Shown in pieces: positions 1 through 10,983 of a DNA stretch of 64,000 nucleotides (position 1 is its first letter; each line of letters opens with the position of its first letter). This DNA comes from Rutpela maculata (lineage: Eukaryota > Arthropoda > Insecta > Coleoptera > Cerambycidae): assembly GCA_936432065.2 (NCBI GenBank), contig OW386290.2, positions 143,541,677 to 143,605,676 on the forward strand. The letters run 5' to 3'. The notes beneath the pieces are model-generated. The model saw nothing but the letters and a program-made list of their open reading frames with translations. It was not told where the DNA came from and searched no databases. Made by a program: the position numbers and the translations under genes.

Positions 1-345
1 CTTCTAGCCTCCCACGAATACAGCTAATACTTAAGCTGTCTTTCGTGTCGCACATAAAAATTTAATCTCAGCTTTTATTATCTTTTGTAGATTAATAAAA
101 ACAAGCGCGCTGAATTGAAATGGGCTCACAACAATTTCTTTTGGTATTTAAGCCTCGCAGTGCTGGCACGAATACAAAAAAGGTGTTACATGAAACTCAA
201 AGGAAAAGGAAAATCTAATCAATAGGTTCAATATAGCGTTTCTAATATACTGTCTTAAATAACACGGTACTATTTAATTTAAACAATTATGTTAAAAACC
301 TTTTATATAATACCGGCGCAGCCGCCATACTATTAAATACCTAGA
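1..345. other. No gene recognised
   Basis: AT-rich DNA with stop codons in all frames and no recognisable domain, terminal repeat or RNA gene. It borders the truncated MITE copy that starts near 346. Confidence 0.6.
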
Positions 346-432
346 AAGGTATATGGAATTGGGCCCAGCGACTTATTGGGCTATTCATTCACATGCATGC
401 TGCTTATGACTAGGAATGCTCAATAAAATATA
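346..432 (+). repeat. Left half of a MITE split by a mariner insertion
   Basis: These ~87 bp match 11385-11471 closely, sharing GGGCCCAGCGACTTATTGGG and the end AATAAAATATA. Homology breaks exactly where CAGTGTGGCTA of the mariner element begins. The rest of the repeat resumes at 4352. The outer end of this copy has lost the GGTCTCGCCGG terminus seen in the intact copy, so it was already truncated or has diverged. Confidence 0.85.
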
Positions 433-443
433 CAGTGTGGCTA

Positions 444-2533
444 CAATTTCGTGGACACAAGCCTGTATCTATGTTATTACTTGACGGATCGTTTTCTAAT
501 TTGGGCAGGCCACATATACCATGGTAGTGTGTTGCAGGGGCCTGGGCCCACTTTAAAAGGGGGCCCCAAAGGCTGCTAAACCTCGAACGCAGGGTAGGGT
601 GGTCACCCTGTGCCCTGAACAAAATTTTAATATTTTACGTGCAGTACCCCCTCTGCAATAAGCTAGTGAGGAGGAAGTCTCACACGGCCGACTACTCAGG
701 TCCTTGGGGGTGGCTTCGATAATTGGGGTGGTGTAGGTGGTCAGATATAAAAGGCAACGTCGTTCTAATTTAACATTTAATACAATATCAGGGTACGTAG
801 TACAAAATCTTTCACAATTATCACCGATAACTCGGTACGCAGTACAAGTGTCACAATATATTCTAATAAGTGGGGCCCACACGCTTAACCTAATATACAC
901 AAAATATCTTACAAAATAATAAATCCTTTAAAAATGTACAAAAGGTCATATGCCAGAAGCGTGACAAAAACTACAATTGACCCAAGGTACGTTAAAACAT
1001 AAAATTACTTAAAATTATTGACATCTATTCGTGAAATAAGGCAATGCTATTAAGTGAGTGAAGTAACGATACAAAAATGTACCAAATATTACTGAAATCT
1101 AATGTGTTACTGAGATTTACGTTACAAGCAAAATATTATCAATATTCCTTGAAAATGGACGTGGACGTTGAGTAGATGTACCGGATCCCTCGTTATAGAG
1201 AATATGATTCCGCTTACCTTTGGTAGTGTCTGAATACCTTTTCCCGTCTTACCAGGGTAGCGTAATTCAGGGTGATAACAGCCGCAGGTGGTAGACCATC
1301 TACGTAGAGTCTAAGGTAACGTGCCGAGATCCCCAGTACCATACATACACAACATGTCAGTCAATCATCCTCCATCTAGACACCAAAATCTGGACTAGAA
1401 GTTGAAACTGAGGTCAGGCTGGAAGTCCCTCGTAAAGTGTAGGATGTGACATAAAAGCTCAAGTGGAATACCAGTAACAGGTCCAAGTAAAATCATAAGG
1501 TATCCATCCAAATAGCCGTAAACCAAAAAATAGATCCCAATACTTGTAATATACTCAACATTGAACAACTAACGAACGAACAAATCAACAGACAAACAAA
1601 CAGCCCTGCAATAAAATAAATAACCTAAATTACAAATCTATTTCAACCTTAAGTGGGTTTTCAGAGTCGTACCTGAGATGTGATGTGGGCTGAAAGAGGT
1701 CCTTTGCCGTCAAAATGGCACTCCAAAATCTTGCATTCAGACGATGCCACGTGCTTTGAAAATTGACTTTATCCGGAAAATCCGTAGCTGCATTTCCCAA
1801 AACGATACTCCAAACCAAATGAAAATACAACTAATCTTGTCGTGATGAATACTTAATCCCATAAATGGAGCAAAACTTACAATATTGCTAAAACTCGTAT
1901 TCAGACGACTCAATCTTCAAGGAGCAAAAGGAAAAATGACCAAGAAGAAAATGTCCTCTATCAAAATGTCACGTTCTTGTCTTCCGTCTCGGTACGTTCA
2001 GAATTTCTACTCCACGGCGCACCCCACAACTAGAATAGATTTTCCTAACTTCGTTTATATCCACAAATATTATCATAATATACTCTGAAAGCCGTCCCCT
2101 CATAAATCTACCCACCAAAGAAGGTTTAATTAACAATACTGGCCATTGTAGAAGCTTTACAAGGGCGTTTTTGCAATGCACTCTCTTAATGAATATCTGA
2201 ACGCACTCACCCATACTACCTGTATCAAAGTATATTAAATGACCAGAGTAAGCCATTAGGTACTGCTATTATGCAACCAGTTATACTCTATTAATTCGCG
2301 AGAGACGGTATCAATAGGCTCAAATGTACAATAAAATTTGGGAAAATAACGAAAATTAGTACATAAATTTCTGGCCATTATTAAATGTGAAAATCGACCG
2401 TAACAAGTACATATTTAGAACCTAATAGAATACATTTTAATCACAGGCGTGCGTTACAGGAAATAAACAAAGGGGCAAATTTTTACCATTTTTTATTAGC
2501 GAATCAGATAGAAAAAAATCGATGTCATATTCT
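444..2533. other. Unclassified 2.09 kb insertion inside the mariner left terminal repeat
   Basis: The segment interrupts the left mariner terminal repeat between ...GGCTA (443) and TATTTATCACCC (2534), with TA on both sides (442-443 and 2534-2535), as for a nested TA-targeting insertion. Its ends are not inverted repeats of one another. The interior has no long open frame. Around 790-860 there is a short imperfect direct repeat (TACGTAGTACAA / TACGCAGTACAA). A minus-strand frame at 553-900 contains several cysteines but matches nothing I recognise. On the minus strand near 1218 there is an AAAG/GTAAG splice-donor-like sequence, but no convincing exon. Confidence 0.5.
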
Positions 2534-2613
2534 TATTTATCACCCTCGAAAACATACCTGAAACAAGTTTCATCCAAATCCTATGCAGGGTTGCTCAGAA
2601 AATAAAGAAATAT
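2534..2613 (+). repeat. Inner 80 bp of the mariner left terminal inverted repeat
   Basis: Reverse-complementary to 4261-4340 with only a few mismatches. Both arms carry the blocks TTTATCACCCTCGAAAACAT and GCAGGGTTGCTCAGAAAA. Long terminal repeats of this kind provide transposase binding sites. Confidence 0.9.
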
Positions 2614-2968
2614 TTCAATTTTCTTTCGTTATTCCCTTTTTACATAATCTGTTAAAACTAACTAGAAGGACGGTTAAGCATATCGGTGATTAAGAACTCT
2701 CGCTGCTTTTTTACTCTAATCATAAGAATTGTCATGAAATTTTTTAGCAACTAATTTACTTAGTACACAATGTAAGAGCAAATTAAAAGGGAATTCTAAA
2801 AATAATAAAACAATAATTTATCAATCTTTACTGCTTGCAATTATAATGCAAAATCCAATGGTGCCATGGAATGGCTTTATTTATCGAAATGTCATATTGT
2901 GACATAAGCTAAGTAGTTTACATTTTAGTGTTGAATTTAGACTTCAAATAATTGTGATTTCTAATACA

Positions 2969-4026
2969 ATGCCAGAAAATTGTTTATCATTTGCTGAAAA
3001 AGTTGAGATTATTAGAATTGTAGGAGAAAATATAACAGTAAGAGAAGCAGCAACAACTTTTAATGACCGACATCCTAACCGGCCTCCAGTAAGTTTTAGC
3101 ACAATAGCTAAGATTAATCGAATTTTTAATCAAACTGGAAACGTTACAATATTAAGACCAACAAATTATAATCGGAATAATTTAAAAGAAAACAGAATTT
3201 TGCAAGCATTCCGTATTAATCCAAAATTAAGTATAAGACAAGCTTCTTTGAACTTCAATCTAAACAAAGAAATAATAAGAAGATGTCTAAAAAAAAATAA
3301 CATAAAACCATTTAAGCCTAAAATATTACACACACTCTTAGAAGGGGATTTTGAAAGAAGACTGGATTATGCACTTTGGATGCAGGGTGAATTTTTGAAC
3401 AACAGAGATTTTTTGAAAAATATAATCTATTTTGACGAATCTACTTTTACATCAAATGGTGTAAGATCCACCCAAAATATGAGATACTGGGCGTCAGAAA
3501 ACCCACATAACAGTAAAAATCAATACTTATTCAAAGTGAATGTTTGGTGTGCTATTTTAAATCAACAAATTATTGGACCTTTTTTTATTCAGAATTTGAC
3601 TGCTCAAAATTTTCTGAATTTTCTAGAAACAGAAATTATGGATTTTCTTGATAATTTACCGTTAAACGTGAGCGAAAACCTTTACTTTTTGTTAGACGGT
3701 GCCCCAGCACATAGTTCTCGTATGGTTAGAAATTGGCTTGACACCAATTTTCCTATGAAGTGGATTGGTCCCCGTAGCCCATTGCATGAGTTTCCTCCAA
3801 GATCCCGGATCTCACCCCGATGGATTTCTGTTTTTGGGGTAACATAAAAAATAAAGTATACGTTAATCGGCCTCGTACTGTGGAAGAATTGCGGCAACGA
3901 ATTACAGAGGCATGTCAAAGTATCACAAGGCACGAACAGATAAAAGTGATTCGTCATGTTAGAAAAAGGGTAGAAGCATGCATCACATTGGATGGCGGTT
4001 ATGTTGAAGTTAGAAGAATTCATTAG
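2969..4026 (+). pseudogene. Mariner-like transposase, one-base frameshift
   Basis: Encodes a Tc1/mariner (IS630 group) transposase, which cuts and pastes its own element. I start at the ATG at 2969; the frame is open slightly upstream but without an ATG. Residues ~1-110 form two helix-turn-helix regions (FAEKVEIIRIVGE; SIRQASLNFNLNKEIIRR). The catalytic core follows, with the first Asp in IIYFDESTFTSNG (~residue 156) and the second in FLLDGAPAHSS (~243). One base is missing near 3800-3808, so the C-terminus with DLTPMDFCFWGN and the third Asp (3823-3825) lies in another frame and stops at 4024-4026. Counting across the break gives 42 residues between the second and third Asp, more than the 34 of classical mariner and close to rosa-like DD41D groups. 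Otherwise well preserved, which suggests recent inactivation. Confidence 0.85.
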
Positions 4027-4260
4027 TATAATTAATTAATTAAGTTATGATGACAAATGAAAAGAATAAAAATTCCATTATTTCATATAATTCCTTCAAG
4101 AATTTATCATTACCACAAATGTATTCTTAATGTCAATTGTTTTTCTGTTAATACATTTATGTGATGTTTCTGTGTGTTATTTTTTTCTGTAGTACGCATG
4201 CCATAAAGAAGAAGTAAATGGGACACAATGTTAACATGAAATTACATACGGGAGAAAACA

Positions 4261-4340
4261 TATTTCTTTGTTTTCTGAGCAACCCTGCATAGGATTTGGA
4301 TGAAACTTGTTTCAGGTTATGTTTTCGAGGGTGATAAATA
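4261..4340 (-). repeat. Mariner right terminal inverted repeat
   Basis: Inverted copy of 2534-2613. It continues outward to GCCACACTG at 4341-4349, which pairs with CAGTGTGGC at 433-441. Confidence 0.9.
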
Positions 4341-4351
4341 GCCACACTGTA

Positions 4352-4412
4352 TAATGAACCTCTATCCCCTATATTACCAAAATTAATTTTTTTCAAAACT
4401 ATTGACGATAAT
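4352..4412 (+). repeat. Right half of the MITE split by the mariner insertion
   Basis: Contains CCTCTATCCCCTATATTACC and AATTTTTTTCAAAACTATT, as at 11475-11560. Relative to the intact copy this half lacks about 32 bp in the middle. Its outer end has diverged and has no GGCGAGACC terminus. Confidence 0.8.
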
Positions 4413-4856
4413 TAAATGAAATTAATAGGACACGCTGATATAAAATAGCTTTATATTTTTATTTTTTTTTACAGTCCTATTACGTCGTTTAGTACGTAAA
4501 AAAGTAATTTAATTTGTGAGGGTGCTGTTATTATATCAACCCCTCGAGTAACACCTACCAAATAAATCTATATTATTTAACACTAAAAATGTGTGTAAAA
4601 ATTACTTCAAGGTCAGATTTGTGGAAGATGCTTAAAAATATAAACCTAGGTGATGAACACAGGCACACAAAGAAAAAATTAAGTGCGAAGACCTAGACCA
4701 CTTAATTCCTAGTCATTTGGAAGCTAATGATCGAAAAAATATACTACTGCTTTTAGCTTGTCGCTGATTTATTTTTTCTTTGCTTAAGAGGTATTGATTT
4801 TATTAGACAATATGGTTGGGTCATTTTAATTAATCCACAGTAATATCTCCTCAGGA
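4413..4856. other. No gene recognised
   Basis: AT-rich DNA between the split MITE and the foldback element, with no coding or repeat structure that I can support. Confidence 0.5.
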
Positions 4857-5381
4857 AGCGAAAAATATTTCGGACAAAAGTTGTTCCGTTCAGAAGGGGA
4901 CATCTTTTGGTAAGAACAATTTTCCACCCTCCACCCCTGATGAGCAGGGGGCGGGGCGAACTTTTGAATTTTTAATGACACTCTCCATTTTTTGATCGCG
5001 TATTCTGATTCTACATAACTTTTGTACCAAACGTTTTTTCTCCCCCCACCCTGATCAGCGGGGGATGGGGGCGTAACTTTTAAATTTTCAAAAACCTGCA
5101 GGCGAAGATCTCTGAACTAGGGCATTTTTAGGAAAAATGTTTCAAACAATAGATGTCCCTCTCTGAACTGAACAACTTTTGTTTGAAATATTTTTCCTAA
5201 AAATGCCCTAGTCCAGAGATGTTCCCCTTCAGGTTTCTGAAAATTCAAAAGTTCCCCGCTCATCAGGGTAGGGGGGAGAAAAAATATTTGGTACAAATGT
5301 TATCTAATTTCTTCCGTAGAATTAAAAATTCCCACCCCCTCCCCCCCGCTCATCAACTTTTATCTGAAACATTTTTCGCTA
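4857..5381. repeat. Foldback (hairpin) repeat of about 525 bp
   Basis: The left part, from AGCGAAAAAT (4857), pairs with the right part ending ATTTTTCGCT (5380). The inner arms around 5041-5150 and 5180-5280 are strongest: CTAGGGCATTTTTAGGAAAA pairs with TTTTCCTAAAAATGCCCTAG, and CCCCCACCCTGATCAGC pairs with GCTCATCAGGGTAGGGGGG. The loop at about 5150-5178 is short. The left outer arm has about 100 bp with no partner. The structure suggests a non-autonomous foldback transposon. I see no coding frame or target duplication. Confidence 0.75.
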
Positions 5382-5997
5382 ATAGGTTCAGCAACTGGTA
5401 TGACTTATTTTCATAAAGCCGAAAGGCCTAATAATCCGAAACATATGTAGAGAGTCAATATATTTATTTTGAAACATTAAAAAGTAGTTCTTTCTTGTAA
5501 TTAGAATTATTTACAAGATATTCTATAAGGAACCACCACAACTTCAGTTCACTGTAGGAATATTCAAATATTTAACAATATACCGAGTGTTCCATTGAAA
5601 ATAACATAAGTTTAAGACGTCACGCATAAATGGATCATTCTGCATATTTCAAAATATTTTAAAACAATATACCATTGCACCCTCTACCACCGTATTTTTT
5701 ATAAAGAAGGTCATATCTTTTATAAGAGAGCTATTTGCACGTGAGGCTGAAGCGCCGTATATAGTAATTATATCTATGTCTGCCTTAGAAAACCTAAAAT
5801 TAGTTTAAAGGGTAATTCTTAGAGATTGAAAAAGCTTTAAGCTTTTGATATTGGAGTAAACTCCAGATAAATTGAAAAAAAAATCACTTTCTCGCGATTT
5901 ACTAAGGAATGGATAGGACATAATTCTTTTGGATCTCAGATTCGTATACAGCGCGCCAAAATACGTAGAGGTATGATGGTCTGGTTTCTAAACCCAA
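5382..5997. other. No gene recognised
   Basis: AT-rich intergenic-like sequence with no recognisable element. Confidence 0.5.
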
Positions 5998-6347
5998 TTC
6001 TTTTGATACCTGAGCTTCTCTTATATATATATTAAATACCAGTTTTATGGACTTTTACTTGCTTCATTTACCCATTTACCTCCCATTTATCCCAATTTAC
6101 CCCCTAACCCTTCAACGGAATAAGATCAAAATATAATCAATTTCCAGATCTCGTTAAAATACATACGTGTACCAAATTTCAAGTCAATATCTTAAACGAT
6201 TCCAGAGTAATCGCGCGCACAAAAAAGTTACAGACAGACAGGCAGATTTTTTGCTCAAACTTAAAATCTCGGCGTTTTATAACATTCTAAGTCTATCTGA
6301 ACAATAAAAATTTTCAAAATTTTTTTGGCGCTGGATGTGGAAGTAAT
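5998..6347 (-). repeat. Copy of the ~650 bp dispersed repeat, 5' half
   Basis: On the minus strand it reads ATTACTTCCACATCCAG, then a poly(A/T) block, a GTCTGTCTGT tract, GTGCGCGCGATTACTCTGG and GACTTGAAATTTGGTACACG, and stops at GAAGCTCAGG. It is colinear with the copies at 21285 and 30262, but the 3' half is missing and a short deletion follows the 5' end. Confidence 0.8.
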
Positions 6348-6492
6348 AGAAACCAAACTGTTGTAACACACAGTAATTTTTTAAACTCCTTATCTTGAAA
6401 AAATAAATTCAGATAACATGTTTTTGTTACTTTCTTGTACAAAAATAAGAAAGTATAATGAAGAAAAATATAAAAATATAGGTAAATATATA

Positions 6493-6877
6493 ATAATTCT
6501 GTGGCTTGGTGCTAAAAGGGCCATGCAATGTCACTTTTTCTTTAAAATGACTTATTGACACCAACCAACTACATTCGTTCAGATTATATCTTGAAAAAAG
6601 GCCAATATCAAACTCTCATAAATGACTGAGAATTTTAAGTTTTTAGGGAAAATGTGAATTTGTAAAAAAAAATTTGTAAAATAGATAAAAGGGCCAATTG
6701 TAACATAGACTGTATTAATAAGGTATGTTTCGTTTCTAGAAAGCCCAAAGTAGACTTTGGCCACTTTATTACACAAATAATAATAATAATATAATTTTCC
6801 ATAAAAACTTTAAACCTCATTTCCTCAAATTGTAAATTTTTGACATTGGCCTTTTTAGCACCAAGCCACAGAATTAT
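6493..6877. mobile_element. 385 bp MITE
   Basis: The ends are inverted repeats of about 28 bp: ATAATTCTGTGGCTTGGTGC at 6493-6512 and its complement ending at 6877, continuing into CTAAAAGGGCCA / TGGCCTTTTTAG. The interior is AT-rich, contains an (AAT)n tract at 6776-6791 and has no coding capacity. Size and structure fit a non-autonomous DNA transposon, probably mobilised by a mariner-type transposase. TA-rich flanks prevent a firm call of the target duplication. Confidence 0.85.
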
Positions 6878-6883
6878 ATTAAG

Positions 6884-6995
6884 TACAAGTGGTTGCGTGG
6901 AAGAGCAACAATGTTGATCGCCGTCACCTATTAAAATTATTGTGCATCCGTTAATTCCAGAAATAAAGACACATTATGATTATTATTATTATTTT
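6884..6995 (+). mobile_element. LINE 3' end fragment with (ATT)n tail
   Basis: TGGTTGCGTGGAAGAGCAAC, then GCCGTCACC, then AATAAAGACACATTATG and an (ATT)n tail. The same order (GGTTGCGTGGAAGAACGAG, GCCATCAC, AATAAAGACG, then (TTTA)n) occurs at 54538-54651 behind a recognisable LINE reverse transcriptase, so this is a severely 5'-truncated relative of that LINE. Confidence 0.65.
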
Positions 6996-7689
6996 AATCG
7001 ATATGTTTTAATATCTCGACAATTCATTTTATTAACATTGTAACAAATTAGTTAATACCATACACAAATCAATATTGTGTACATATCAGCCAAGATGCTA
7101 TTAAATTTCTGCACTGAAGCATAACTTAACACGATTATGTGAAAATGTATATTCAGGATGGCTTGCAGAGTAGCTTGGTTGTATACAGTTACAGATTAGG
7201 GTATCCTTTACCTAGTTACTTCGCTGAAGTATGAGATAGGATCATTAACTACTAACTTTATTCAGGTTATTATTTACTCAAGTAGTGACTAGTTTTTATA
7301 ATGATGTACCTATTTAAAATGTTCATAAGAGAACTCTGACTGCTTAAGGGTGCCAATCCGTAAAAATACTTTTGAGAGAATATGCAATTTGCTTTCACAC
7401 GTGTTACCAGATCAAATACACGTCCAAAATCTTTTTTATTTTTAGTGTTGAACATCGGCAATATCTGATTGCAATTTTTATTAATTTTGTAAGTCTTATA
7501 AAAAATGCGTTAATCATATTTTACAATAAAATTTGTATATACCCAATCTACGTAAAGTTTGTTCAAAGCTGAGAGACACTCAATATTTTAGCTTTTATAT
7601 CTTGTTACATCTTTGTATTTTATGTGCTTGATTAAAATCCTTAGTAACGTTTTGCTCTAAAATTACAATAAAGCATATTTTAAATAATA
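6996..7689. other. No gene recognised
   Basis: AT-rich DNA. Short frames on both strands around 7270-7570 overlap each other and match no known domain, so they are treated as chance frames. Confidence 0.5.
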
Positions 7690-8024
7690 CTCCCTGAATT
7701 TGATCAACAGCCCACCATCGGAAGGGTGGTTAAGCAACCTCACAAAAATGACTGGCTGGTGGCGAAAAATCACAGCCTCAGAGATTTAATGGGCTATTAA
7801 AGCCTCATCTCAAATCGCCTGGTAAGGATGGTATTTTTCCAGCGCTGTTAGCAACGAAATGGAAATAATGCTGCCTTTCCTCATCAAACTATATGGAGCT
7901 AATCTAATATGGAATTACGTCTTATCAGTTAATAATAAGTCAGACAGAAGCATACTTGCATAGGTCCATTAGCCTGACATCATTTCTGTTGAAAAGTCTG
8001 GAGAAGGTGCTGAATAGACACCTC
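7690..8024 (+). pseudogene. LINE reverse transcriptase fragment (RNase H-bearing LINE, part 1)
   Basis: Decayed coding sequence from the start of a non-LTR reverse transcriptase: SPGKDGIF-like text near 7818-7841 and ISLTSFLLKSLEKVLNRHL at about 7968-8024. It is colinear with the fragment from 9620 on and is interrupted by the minus-strand LINE between them. The same strand, domain order and matching decay support a single original element. About 20 codons of the usual reverse transcriptase are missing at the junction. Confidence 0.75.

Positions 8025-8067
<43 letters not shown>
8025..8067 (+). repeat. (TAA)n tract, 3' tail of the minus-strand LINE
   Basis: An uninterrupted TAA repeat of about 43 bp lies directly next to the 3' end of the minus-strand LINE (ACCAATAAAA on that strand). 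Short 3' tandem tails of this kind are normal for CR1/Jockey-type LINEs. Confidence 0.9.
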
Positions 8068-9619
8068 TTTATTGGTGTTAATATACAAAAGTATTTACAC
8101 AAGTCAGAAAAACAATACATATAAGTTAAAACAGAAATATAAAACATACTTAAAAAAAGACGGACATATTACGTAACGCAATAGTGTTTGTATATAAAAT
8201 TAAAAACAGGAAACAGATACTATATACAACAATACAATATATAGATAAAAGCGATCATTCACACATAGTATTAAAATTTGAAGAAAAATACTCCTCAAAG
8301 TTGTAAAAAGCATTGGTTATTAAAAAAGCTTTTACAGTACTCTTAAATAAATTGTACTCAAGTTCTTTGATCTTTGAAGGCAAATGATTAAAAAACAGTA
8401 TGGCATAATAATTTGTTCCGTTACGAGATTTAAAAAGTCTTAACGCTGTTTGTGTGGTTTTCTCCAGTTACATTTCTCAGACTAAAAACCATGGTCTCAG
8501 TTTTAGACTTATTTAAGCTAAGTTGGTTTGCTGTAAACCATTCCTGAGCTTCTGACAATGTCTCCCTCACATTTGTACGTAAAGTATCAATATTTTGATG
8601 TGAGTGAATTATGGTGGTATCATCTGCAAATAGGACGAATTGTGATGAAGTTATGTCTGTCAAATCATTGATATAAATTAAGAATAGTATCGGTCCCAAA
8701 ACGGAACCTTGTGGCACTCCATGTTCCATAGGTAGTAAATCAGAATTTATATTTTGATATGTGACAAACTGGGATCTATTCGTCAGATATGACTGAATTA
8801 AGTTGATACTACTACTATTAAAATTATAATATGCTAGTTTATCAATTAAAATATGATGTGAAACACAGTCAAAAGCTTTAGAAAGGTCTAGAAACTGTGC
8901 ATACACATGTTCACCAGCTTCAAAGCCCTTACTTATTATGTCAGTCAACTTATTTATGGCTAATGTTGTAGAGGATTTAGCTCTAAAACCAAACTGACTA
9001 GAACTAAACAGGTTATTGGATTCAAAGTAGCAAATTAATTGCATTTTTAACAAAGTTTCTAAAATTTTTGAGAACAGAGGTAAAATTGAAATGGGTCTGA
9101 AGTTTCCAACATCGTTTAATGAGTCCTTTTTATGTAATGGAATGACTTTTGAAATTTTAAGAATATCAGGATATACACCTGTGCGTATACAACTATTTAT
9201 TAAGTTAGTTAGTGGAACTAATATAAAGTATCTAATTGCGTATAACGTTTTTATGTTTAAGTAATAAGCATCAGTAGACTTATTTTTTTTTAAATTGGTT
9301 ATAACATCATTTACTTCGTTATAAGAAACCTCTCTGAAGCAAAACTGAGATTGGAGAATTTGTGATTTTTTGTCTAAGAAATGTTTGTGGGTTTTATTAG
9401 TGACAGGTACATTTTTTATTACATTTTTAGCAATATTTGCAAAATGTAAATTAAATTCGTCTGCTGAAACATCAGATACTTCCTTTTGCTGTTTTTTTCT
9501 GCTGTTGATGATTTGCCACATAGCCTTTTGTGTATTATTTGAATCTGTAATATATTTATCATTTACTGCTTTTTTTGCTTTACACAGTTCTGACTTATAT
9601 TGAATATCCATTAATATGC
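8068..9619 (-). pseudogene. Jockey/CR1-like LINE, 5'-truncated and internally deleted
   Basis: The long frame ending at 8430 encodes the reverse transcriptase that copies LINE RNA at the target site. In order it shows FRPISILPLFSKILE, SSSQFGFRAKSSTTLA, FLDLSKAFDCVSHH (first catalytic Asp), HGVPQGSVLGPILF and VLFADDTTI (catalytic Asp pair). After KSKTETMVFSLRN the frame stops, yet the usual C-terminal text (SRNGTNYYAILFFNHLPSKI) follows at once in another frame down to about 8255. The thumb and connector region of roughly 150-200 residues is therefore deleted. The endonuclease domain and first ORF are absent. It sits inside another LINE in the opposite direction. Confidence 0.9.
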
Positions 9620-10940
9620 CTATCAACCGGGCAAATCAACAGAACTATCATTCAATTACCTAATTGGGAAAATCACACTATCTCTTTAGAGAGAAGAGAT
9701 TCGGAGATGGCATTTCTTGACATTGAATCAACGTTCAGCAGTACTCTGCCCGAATCTCTATATAAAGCGGCAGCTGTTAGAAAGTTAACCATAACTGATT
9801 TAATTCGAGCTACGTTTGAAAATAGAATCATAGCGACACGCCTATAGGGGAAAACGGTCAGCTCTAGGGCTGCATGAGGGTATTCACAAGGTGGTGTTCT
9901 TTCCACGTCTGTGATTACTACTTGTAGATGACCCTGGACATTCTTTCTATGTGGAAGTAAAAATGCAAGCACATTCAGACGATCTAGTTATTCTGGTTAA
10001 GTACCAGGATCAGCTGTGAGAGAGAAGAGATGCTTGTAAGCCCCCACAAAACGGTAATAGTACCCCTCTCCAGAAAAAGAAAGCTGGATAACTTAGAACC
10101 ACCTTCCTCGTTGGGTTGACCTGCTCGATTTGCGGACGAAGTGAAATACCTAGATATTACACTAGACAAATCGTTTAACTGAACTCCCACCTAAAAAAAG
10201 TAATGCACAAAGTGAGGCGGTCCTTGTAGTCATGTCGAAGAACTTGTGGAAAATCCTGGGGCATTGATGCCCAGCAAATATATAGGATACACGTTATGAT
10301 CATGAAACAAATAGTAACGTATGCCTTTATAGTTTGATGGTCGAGGAGGCTTCAACAAACGACCAAAGCCAAACTCTCTGGATTACAAAGAAAATCATGC
10401 TTGACAATAACTGGCATAATAATTACCATACCGCCAGCTGCTCTGATATTCCTCCTGGATCTACTTCCTATCCACTCTTACCTTAAGAGAGAGGCTAGAT
10501 GGGCAACACACAGACTCCAATAAGCGGTTAATATGCCGTAGGCTAGCATCATGGAACGCAACAGATTGCATTTGGCTCACAAATGGCTCCAAAACACTTG
10601 GAGGATCTGGAGCTGCAGCATACAGTTGCAACTCAAAGATAAGAATAATTTCTAGCCAGGGCAGTAATGCGTCTTTCAGGCTGAAATTTATTCTATTGAA
10701 CTTCCAACGGAGGCTGGATACGCATCCTAGACAGATTTTCTCAGACAGCTAAGCAGGTCTTGGATTCCGTCGTTGCAATTCTAAAATGGTTTAGAACTGC
10801 CGGAAGGCTCAATCCAACTGGACGGAAACAACAAACTGACCATGGTCTGGCATGAAAGACAATCTGACTCCTTAGCCAGGGAATGTACAGTATCGAAATT
10901 TATTGGACCATAATCAGTACTTGGTATATTATCAAGCACC
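9620..10940 (+). pseudogene. LINE reverse transcriptase and RNase H (part 2)
   Basis: Continuation of the fragment at 7690-8024. AYQPGKSTELSFNYL and MAFLDIESTF correspond to reverse transcriptase fingers and the first catalytic Asp. A GYSQGGVLS-like PQG motif lies near 9875, a degraded catalytic region near 9970-10010, and then connector text. A decayed RNase H domain follows at about 10555-10940 (TNGSKTLGGSGAAAY; SDSLARECTVSKFIG). RNase H in this position is typical of the I, R1 and LOA groups. Many stops and frameshifts show long decay, older than the LINE inserted in it. Confidence 0.8.
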
Positions 10941-10983
10941 GCGAAAATAACCATCTGAATTGAGAGGAAAATACTCCAGTACT

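Larger units (their letters stand above)
433..4349 (+). mobile_element. Tc1/mariner-type element with a nested insertion
   Basis: The left end CAGTGTGGCTA (433-443) and the right end GCCACACTG (4341-4349) are inverted, and each is flanked by TA (431-432 and 4350-4351), the standard Tc1/mariner target duplication. Homology of both flanks to the uninterrupted repeat at 11373-11587 independently defines these limits. The terminal inverted repeat is about 90 bp. Its inner 80 bp are at 2534-2613 and 4261-4340, sharing the TTTATCACCCTCG block. The left repeat is interrupted after 443 by about 2.09 kb. The transposase is at 2969-4026. The autonomous element without the insertion would be about 1.8 kb, usual for this superfamily. 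Confidence 0.85.

Noticed and set aside
553..900. 115-codon minus-strand frame with cysteines
   Set aside because: Lies in an unclassified insert, overlaps short direct repeats and has no recognised motif pattern.
1200..1480. Possible minus-strand exon with AAAG/GTAAG donor
   Set aside because: No acceptor, no conserved protein text and no second exon could be identified.
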